Shown: piece after piece, positions 25,405 through 33,812 of the stretch
How positions within the stretch are numbered: the stretch's first letter is position 1
How the letters are laid out: each line of letters begins with the position of its first letter
Assembly: GCA_037039925.1 (NCBI GenBank)
Contig: JAXRKP010001346.1
Coordinates: 72,530-136,529 of the forward strand
Direction: 5' to 3'
Source of the DNA: Doris montereyensis
Lineage: Eukaryota; Mollusca; Gastropoda; Nudibranchia; Dorididae
Length of the DNA stretch: 64,000 nucleotides
Made by a program: the position numbers and the translations under genes
Notes under the pieces: generated by a model
What the model was told of the DNA's origin: nothing
What the model saw: only the letters and a program-made list of their open reading frames with translations
Database searches by the model: none

Positions 25405-28400
25405 CGGCCGTCTTGTTTGTAGATTTTGGTTCCATAACTGAGTCTTACCTCCAGAAAGGAATCCGGTAAAGAAGATCACGTCCTCTTTGCACATTAAAGA
25501 TACCTTGGCTTTTTTCTGAGCAATCTAGTGCAAAATTAAAAATGGTACCAAAAAACTTAGGAGATCATCTTAATTGTGGATGTGGTAAATTGAATTAAAT
25601 CAAACTGCAGCTCACTAAGAGTATCCATATTTTGCTTGAAGGTTCTAAATGATCCCAAGATAGTTTTTTTCTATTGGGGGGATTTTCATTAATGAAGGGA
25701 GACTGGTAGTGAGAACACGGTTTCACCTCTGCTTCTAAGGTCGTGGGGTTTAAATCCAGCCAACGGTTGATCAATTTCTCAAGATTTTTCAGGTAGAAAT
25801 GAACCCCCTTGGTCAGGTAGGGTGGATCAACACCTAGTCCATCGTAGACGGACAACAAAAGGAAGTCCATGTGTTGATCACAACATTCTGTGCACGTTAA
25901 AAGATCCCTTTGGCTGTTTACAGGGCAGTGTGGTTAAAGTTTTAAAAATCCTATCAAAAGCCTCCGAGATCACCTTGGTTGTGGATGTGATCAAATCAAA
26001 TCAAATCAAATCAAATCAAATAAAAAATCTACAAAAAAATCTGACTCTGTCTGATAATGGTTCTTGATATCACCGGTATTATATGCTTGGCATTAGTAAA
26101 ATGAACTTGTTCATGCGTCAATCAGAATTTTATTATTTTGTCCTAACCACGCACCAACCAACTTTGGAGAAAAAACTTTAACATTCTCAGCTGGAATGGG
26201 AGTCTGAAAGCACGCACAAGCATTTATGTGAAATTAGTATCAGGCGTAGACTGATTTGGCTACAATTTTGTTTTGACAGGACATTTAACGACTGTGAATC
26301 TGATGTCTGCTGAAGTCTGTCTTTAAACTGATGTCTGAAGCCTGTCTTTAAAATGATATCTGATGTTGATCTAACAAAGCGGGGTTAGATAGCTCTAGCT
26401 GTTTGGATCTTGAGTTAGCTTGAAGTTCTTCACGGTCTAGGGTTCTTAATCTAAATCTGGATCTACGGCTAGATTCTATAAACAATTAATTTGTAACAAA
26501 CGTAAACCAAATTTAGTTACATTTTTTTTTTTAATGAGACATGACAGTTGACGACTTGTGAATCTGATAATGATTGTACCACCAAAATCGTCTAGTGCGT
26601 AGTTAGGACAAAATGATTAATTCTGGGCAGCGAGTATTTTCACAATGTCCAAATTAATTTTACTCAGACAAAGTCAGACTTGTCCGATATTTTGCTGACA
26701 ATATGCCCATTGTCTTTGCAGGTTACAATGAACACCAAAGATCTCAAATATATGGCTTTTCAATGATGGAAAGAAAGCAATCTTTAATTCTGACACAGGT
26801 AAGCTTTTAAAAGAAGATTTTTACAGTACTTTCATGGGGGTGGGGGCAACTGGATTGGCAAGTTTGGGACCAAAATATTGATTTTCTGTTCTTTGCATAT
26901 TCGGGTAGAACGATCATTTATCTACAAGTTTGTAGCAAAAAAATGTTCATATGACATATATATTTTGATTTACAAAAATATTTTGTAGGCGTAGGGTAGG
27001 TAAAAACAGTCAAAATCTTTATGTAAATTACCCCAACACTGACTGAGAAGATTGGCGCTGAAAACCTCTCTAGCGACGGCTAATTGCCAATGTGGCAACA
27101 CAGTTCTTTGCTTGGCTTTCGGGAACAAAGCATGTCAATCGGCCGAGCGCTTTGTGACATACGAGGCGAAGGCCAGCATCGCGCGTATGTACACACTCGC
27201 ACAAGTATAGAATAAAGAAAAGAAACTGGCCATTTTGACAGCTGTTTTCAATCGTCTTTACATTAATAGTCAGATCTTTAAAAATGGTGTCTGGAGTCAG
27301 ATCTTTAAAGTGATGATATTAATATCATGCCTGGGGTCTTTCTCTGTAAAATGATGTATGGAGTCTTTGTCTTCAAAAGGATGACTTGAGTCTTTGTTTT
27401 TAAAATTATGTCTGGAGTCATATCTTAAAATGATGACTGTAGTCTTTGTCTTTAAAAGGATGTCTGGAGTCTTTGTCTTTAAGATAATGTCTGGAGTCCT
27501 GGGCATGTTTTTTTAATATTATTTGACGTAAGCAATTTTAACACAACCATTGTACTTGACATGTCTGAATTAGTTGAAAAAGATGTTATTTTTTTATCAT
27601 ATGGTTGCCATCTTGGATTTTCAATGCGAAAATAACTTCATTTCAAATAGGCTTTTTCAGTTATAAATAGAATTGGCTATAACTTTGCACGCATGTTATT
27701 TGGTTCAATATCTATGCTCACCCAGTAGCTTTTTTGGATAATCTGTAAAATGATGTCTGGAGTCAGATCTTTAAAATGATGTATGTAGTCTTTGTCTTTA
27801 AAGTGATGTCTGAAGTCAGATCTTTAAAATGATGTCTAGAGTCAGATCTTTAAAAATGATGTATGTAGTCTTTGTCTTTAAAATTATGTCTGGAGTCAGA
27901 TCCTTAAAATGATGTCTGTAGTCAGATTTTTAAAATCATGTCTGGAGTCAGATCTTTAAAATGTCTGAAATCTGTCTTTAAAATGATATCTCGAGTTAGA
28001 TCTTTTAAATGATGTCTGAAATCTTTGTCTTTTAAATGACGTCTGGAATCTTTGTCTCTAAATGATGTCTGGAATCTTTGTCTCTAAATGATGTCTGGAA
28101 TCTTGTCTTTAAAATGATGTCTGGAATCAGATCTTTAAAATTATGTCTGTTTGTATTTGTCTTTAAGACGATGTCTGGAGTCTTTGTCTTTAAAATGATG
28201 TCTGAGTCTGTCTTGAAAATGATGTCTGGAATCTTTGTTTTAAAATGATGTCTGGCGTTAAGATCTTTAAAATGATGTTTGGTGTCAGATCTTTAAAATT
28301 ATGTATGTAGTTTTTGTTTTTAAAAAATGATGTCTGGAGTCAGATCTTTAAAATGGTGTCTGTAATCACATCTTTAAAATGGTGTCTGAGTCGGATCTTT

Positions 28401-31400
28401 AAAATGATGTCTGTAGTCAGATCTTTTAAAATGATGTTTGGAATCAGATCTTGAAAATGATGTGGAATCTTTGTCTTTAAAATGATGTCTGAGTCAGATC
28501 TTAAAAATTGTGTCTGAAAACTTTGTCTTTTAAATGATGACTGGAGTATTTGTCTTAAAATGATGTCTGGAATCTTTGTCTGTAAAATGTTGTCTGGGAT
28601 CTTTGTCTTTAAAGTGATGTATGAAATATTTGTGTGTAAAATGATGTCTGGAATCTTTGTCTTTAAAATGATGTCTGGAGTTTTTGTCGTTAAAATGATG
28701 TCTGGAATATTTGTCTCTAAAATGATGCCTGGAATAATTGTCTTTAAAATGATATCTGGAATCTTTGTCTTTAAATGATGTCTGGAGTCAAGACCTTTAA
28801 TGTCTGGTGTCAGATCTTTAAAAGGATGTCTTGAGTCAAGATCTTTAAAATGATGTCTTAAGTCAGGATCTTTAAAAGGATGTCTGAGTCTTTGTCTTTA
28901 AAATGGTGTCTGGAGTCAAGATCCTTAGAATAATACCTGGAATATTTGTCTTTAAAATGATGCCCAGAGTCTTTGTCTTTGAAACGATGCCTGGAGTCTT
29001 TGTCTTTAAAATGATGCCCAGAGTCTTTGTCTTTGAAACGATGCCTGGAGTCTTTGTCTTTAAAACGATGCCTGGAGTCTTTGTCTTTAAAAATACCTGA
29101 GTCTTTGTCTTTGTCTTTAAAACGATGCCTGGAGTCTTTGTCTTTGTCTTTAAAACGATACCTGGAGTCTTTGTCTTTGTCTTTAAAACGATACCTGGAG
29201 TCTTTGTCTTTGTCTTTAAAACGATACCTGGAGTCTTTGTCTTTAAAACGATACCTGGAGTCTTGTCTTTGTCTTTACCTGAGTCTTTGTCTTTGTCTTT
29301 AAAACGATGCCTGGAGTCTTTGTCTTTGTCTTAAAACGATGCCTGGAGTCTTTGTCTTTGTCTTTAAAACGATGCCTGAGTCTTTGTCTTTGTCTTTAAA
29401 ACGATGCCTGGAGTCTTTGTCTTTGTCTTTAAAACGATACCTGAGTCTTTGTCTTTGTCTTTAAAACGATACCTGAGTCTTTGTCTTTAAAACGATACCT
29501 GGAGTCTTTGTCTTTAAAACGATACCTGGAGTCTTTGTCTTTAAAACGATGCCTGGAGTCTTTGTCTTTGTCTTTAAAACGATACCTGGAGTCTTTGTCT
29601 TTGTCTTTAAAACGATACCTGAGTCTTTGTCTTTGTCTTTAAAACGATACCTGGAGTCTTTGTCTTTAAAACGATACCTGGAGTCTTTGTCTTTGTCTTT
29701 AAAACGATGCCTGGAGTCTTTGTCTTTAAAACGATGCCTGGAGTCTTTGTCTTTAAAACGATGCCTGGAGTCTTTGTCTTTTAAAACGAGTCTTGTCTTT
29801 AAAACGATACCTGGAGTCTTTGTCTTTGTCTTTAAAACGATGCCTGAGTCTTTGTCTTTGTCTTTAAAACGATGCCTGGAGTCTTTGTCTTTGTCTTTAA
29901 AACGATACCTGGAGTCTTTGTCTTTGTCTTTAAAACGATACCTGAGTCTTTGTCTTTGTCTTTGAAACGATGCCTGAGTCTTTGTCTTTGTCTTTAAAAC
30001 GATGCCTGGTCTTTGTCTTTGTCTTTGCCTGGAGTCTTTGTCTTTGTCTTTAAACGATACCTGGAGTCTTTGTCTTTGTCTTTAAACGATGCCTGAGTCT
30101 TTGTCTTTGTCTTTGTCTTTAAAACGATGCCTGGAGTCTTTGTCTTTAAAACGATACCTGGAGTCTTTGTCTTTAAAACGATGCCTGGAGTCTTTGTCTT
30201 TGTCTTTAAAACGCCTGGAGTCTTTGTCTTTGTCTTTAAAACGATACCTGGAGTCTTTTGTCTTTGTCTTTAAAACGATACCTGGAGTCTTTGTCTTTGT
30301 CTTTAAAACGATGCCTGAGTCTTTGTCTTTGTCTTTAAAACGATGCCTGGAGTCTTGCTTCTTTCGATACCTCTCTGCTTTTGTCTTTGTCTTTAAAACG
30401 ATGCCTGGAGTCTTTGTCTTTGTCTTTAAAACGATGCCTGGAGTCTTTGTCTTTGTCTTTAAAAAACCTGGATAAAACGATACCTGAGTCTTTGTCTTTG
30501 TCTTTAAAACGATACCTGAGTCTTTGTCTTAAAACGATTGTCTTTGTTTTGTCTTTAAAACGATGCCTGGAGTCTTTGTCTTTGTCTTTGTCTTTAAAAC
30601 GATGCCTGGAGTCTTTGTCTTTGTCTTTAAAACGATACCTGGAGTCTTTGTCTTGTCTTTAAAACGATGCCTGGAGTCTTTGTCTTTGTCTTTGTCTTTA
30701 AAACGATGCCTGGAGTCTTTGTCTTTAAAACGATACCTGGAGTCTTTGTCTTTGTCTTTAAAACGATACCTGAGTCTTTGTCTTTAAAACGATGCCTGGA
30801 GTCTTTGTCTTTAAAACGATGCCTGGAGTCTTTGTCTTTAAAACGATGCCTGGAGTCTTTGTCTTTGTCTTTAAAACGATACCTGGAGTCTTTTGTCTTT
30901 GTCTTTAAAACGATGCCTGAGTGGAGTCTTTGTCTTTAAAACGATACCTGGAGTCTTTGTCTTTAAAACGATACCTGGAGTCTTTGTCTTTAAAACGATG
31001 CCTGGAGTCTTTGTCTTTGTCTTTAAAACGATACCTGGAGTCTTTGTCTTTGTCTTTAAAACGATGCCTGGAGTCTTTGTCTTTGTCTTTAAAACGATAC
31101 CTGGAGTCTTTGTCTTTGTCTTTAAAACGATACCTGGAGTCTTTGTCTTTGTCTTTAAAACGATGCCTGGAGTCTTTGTCTTTAAAACGATACCTGGTCT
31201 TTGTCTTTGTCTTTGTCTTTAAAACGATGCCTGGAGTCTTTGTCTTTAAAACGATACCTGGAGTCTTTGTCTTTGTCTGGAGTCTTTGTCTTTGTCTTTA
31301 AAACGATACCTGGAGTCTTTGTCTTTAAAACGATACCTGGAGTCTTTGTCTTTGTCTTTAAAACGATACCTGGAGTCTTTGTCTTTAAAACGATACCTGG

Positions 31401-33724
31401 AGTCTTTGTCTTTAAAACGATACCTGGAGTCTTTGTCTTTAAAACGATTGTCTTTTTAAACGATACCTGGAGTCTTTGTCTTTGTCTTTAAAACGATACC
31501 TGGAGTCTTTGTCTTTGTCTTTAAAACGATACCTGGAGTCTTTGTCTTTAAAACGATACCTGGAGTCTTTGTCTTTGTCTTTAAAACGATACCTGGAGTC
31601 TTTGTCTTTGTCTTTAAAACGATACCTGGAGTCTTTGTTTGTCTTTAAAACGATGCCTGGAGTCTTTGTCTTTAAAACGATACCTGGAGTCTTTGTCTTT
31701 GTCTTTAAAACGATACCTGGAGTCTTTGTCTTTAAAACGATACCTGGAGTCTTTGTCTTTGTCTTTAAAACGATACCTGGGAGTCTTTGTTTTTAAAACG
31801 ATGCCTGGAGTCTTTGTCTTTGTCTTTAAAACGATACCTGAGTCTTGTCTTTAAAACGATGCCTGGAGTCTTTGTCTTTGTCTTTAAAACGATACCTGGA
31901 GTCTTTGTCTTTAAAACGATGCCTGGAGTCTTTGTCTTTGTCTTTAAAACGATACCTGGAGTCTTTGTCTTTGTCTTTAAAACGACACCTGGAGTCTTTG
32001 TCTTTGTCTTTAAAACGATACCTGGAGTCTTTGTCTTTAAAACGATACCTGGAGTCTTTGTCTTTGTCTTTAAAACGATACCTGGAGTCTTGTCTTTGTC
32101 TTTCGAGTCTTTGTCTTTGTCTTTAAAACGATACCTGGAGTCTTTTGTCTTTGTCTTTAAAACGATACCTGGAGTCTTTGTCTTTAAAACGATACCTGGA
32201 GTCTTTGTCTTTGTCTTTAAAACGATGCCTGGAGTCTTTGTCTTTGTCTTTAAAACGATACCTGGAGTCTTTGTCTTTGTCTTTAAAACGATGCCTGGAG
32301 TCTTTGTCTTTGTCTTTAAAACGATACCTGGAGTCTTTTGTCTTTGTCTTTAAAACGATACCTGGAGTCTTTGTCTTTGTCTTTAAAACGATACCTGGAG
32401 TCTTTGTCTTTAAAACGATACCTGGAGTCTTTGTCTTTGTCTTTAAAACGATACCTGGAGTCTTTGTCTTTGTCTTTAAAACGATACCTGGAGTCTTTGT
32501 CTTTGTCTTTAAAACGATACCTGAGTCTTTGTCTTTGTCTTTGTCTTTTTAAAACGATGCCTGGAGTCTTTGTCTTTGTCTTTAAAACGATGCCTGGAGT
32601 CTTTGTCTTTGATGCCTGGAGTCTTTGTCTTTAAAACGATACCTGGAGTCTTTGTCTTTAAAACGATGCCTGGAGTCTTTGTCTTTAAAACGATACCTGG
32701 AGTCTTTGTCTTTGTCTTTAAAACGATGCCTGGAGTCTTTGTCTTTGTCTTTAAAACGATGCCTGGAGTCTTTGTCTTTTCTTTAAAACGATGCCTGGAG
32801 TCTTTGTCTTTAAAACGATGCCTGGAGTCTTTGTCTTTAAAACGATGCCTGGAGTCTTTTTGTCTTTGTCTTTAAAACGATGCCTGAGTCTTTGTCTTTG
32901 TCTTTAAAACGATGCCTGGAGTCTTTGTCTTTAAAACGATGCCTGGAGTCTTTGTCTTTGTCTTTAAAACGATGCCTGGAGTCTTTGTCTTTAAAACGAT
33001 GCCTGGAGTCTTTGTCTAAAACGATGCCTGGAGTCTTTGTCTTTAAAACGATACCTGGAGTCTTTGTCTTTGTCTTTAAAACGATGCCTGGAGTCTTTGT
33101 CTTTAAAACGATACCTGAGTCTTTGTCTTTGTCTTTAAAACGATGCCTGGAGTCTTTGTCTTTAAAACGATGCCTGGAGTCTTTGTCTTTGTCTTTAAAA
33201 CGATGCCTGGAGTCTTTGTCTTTAAAACGATGCCTGGAGTCTTTGTCTTTGTCTTTAAAACGATGCCTGGAGTCTTTGTCTTTGTCTTTAAAACGATGCC
33301 TGGAGTCTTTGTCTTTAAAACGATGCCTGGAGTCTTTGTCTTTAAAACGATGCCTGGAGTCTTTGTCTTTAAAACGATGCTTGGAGTCAAATCTTTAAGA
33401 TAATGTATGGAGTCAGATCTTTAAGATGATGTTTGGAGTCAGATCTTTAAAGTTATGTTTGGAGTCAGATCTTTAAAATGATGTCTGGAGTCAGATCTTT
33501 AAAATGATGTCTGAGTCGGATCTTTAAAATGATGTCTGGAGTCAGATCTTTAAAATAATGTCTGGAGTCAAGATCTTTAAAATGATGTCTGTCAAGATCT
33601 TTAAAATAACAACTCCCTTTAAATATTTAAGAATGTGTTTCTCTAGCATCATTATTATTTTCTTCTTTCGTGCCCTCTTTGTGTCTGTCTCTCTCTGTGC
33701 CTCGTGTCTCTCTGTGTCTCTCTG

Positions 33725-33812
<88 letters not shown>

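Noticed and set aside
31787..32353. 188-codon frame with Pro-Gly-Val-Phe-Val-Phe repeats, amyloid-like
   Set aside because: It is a product of the intronic satellite; two frames are open and the hexamer count shifts the frame repeatedly.
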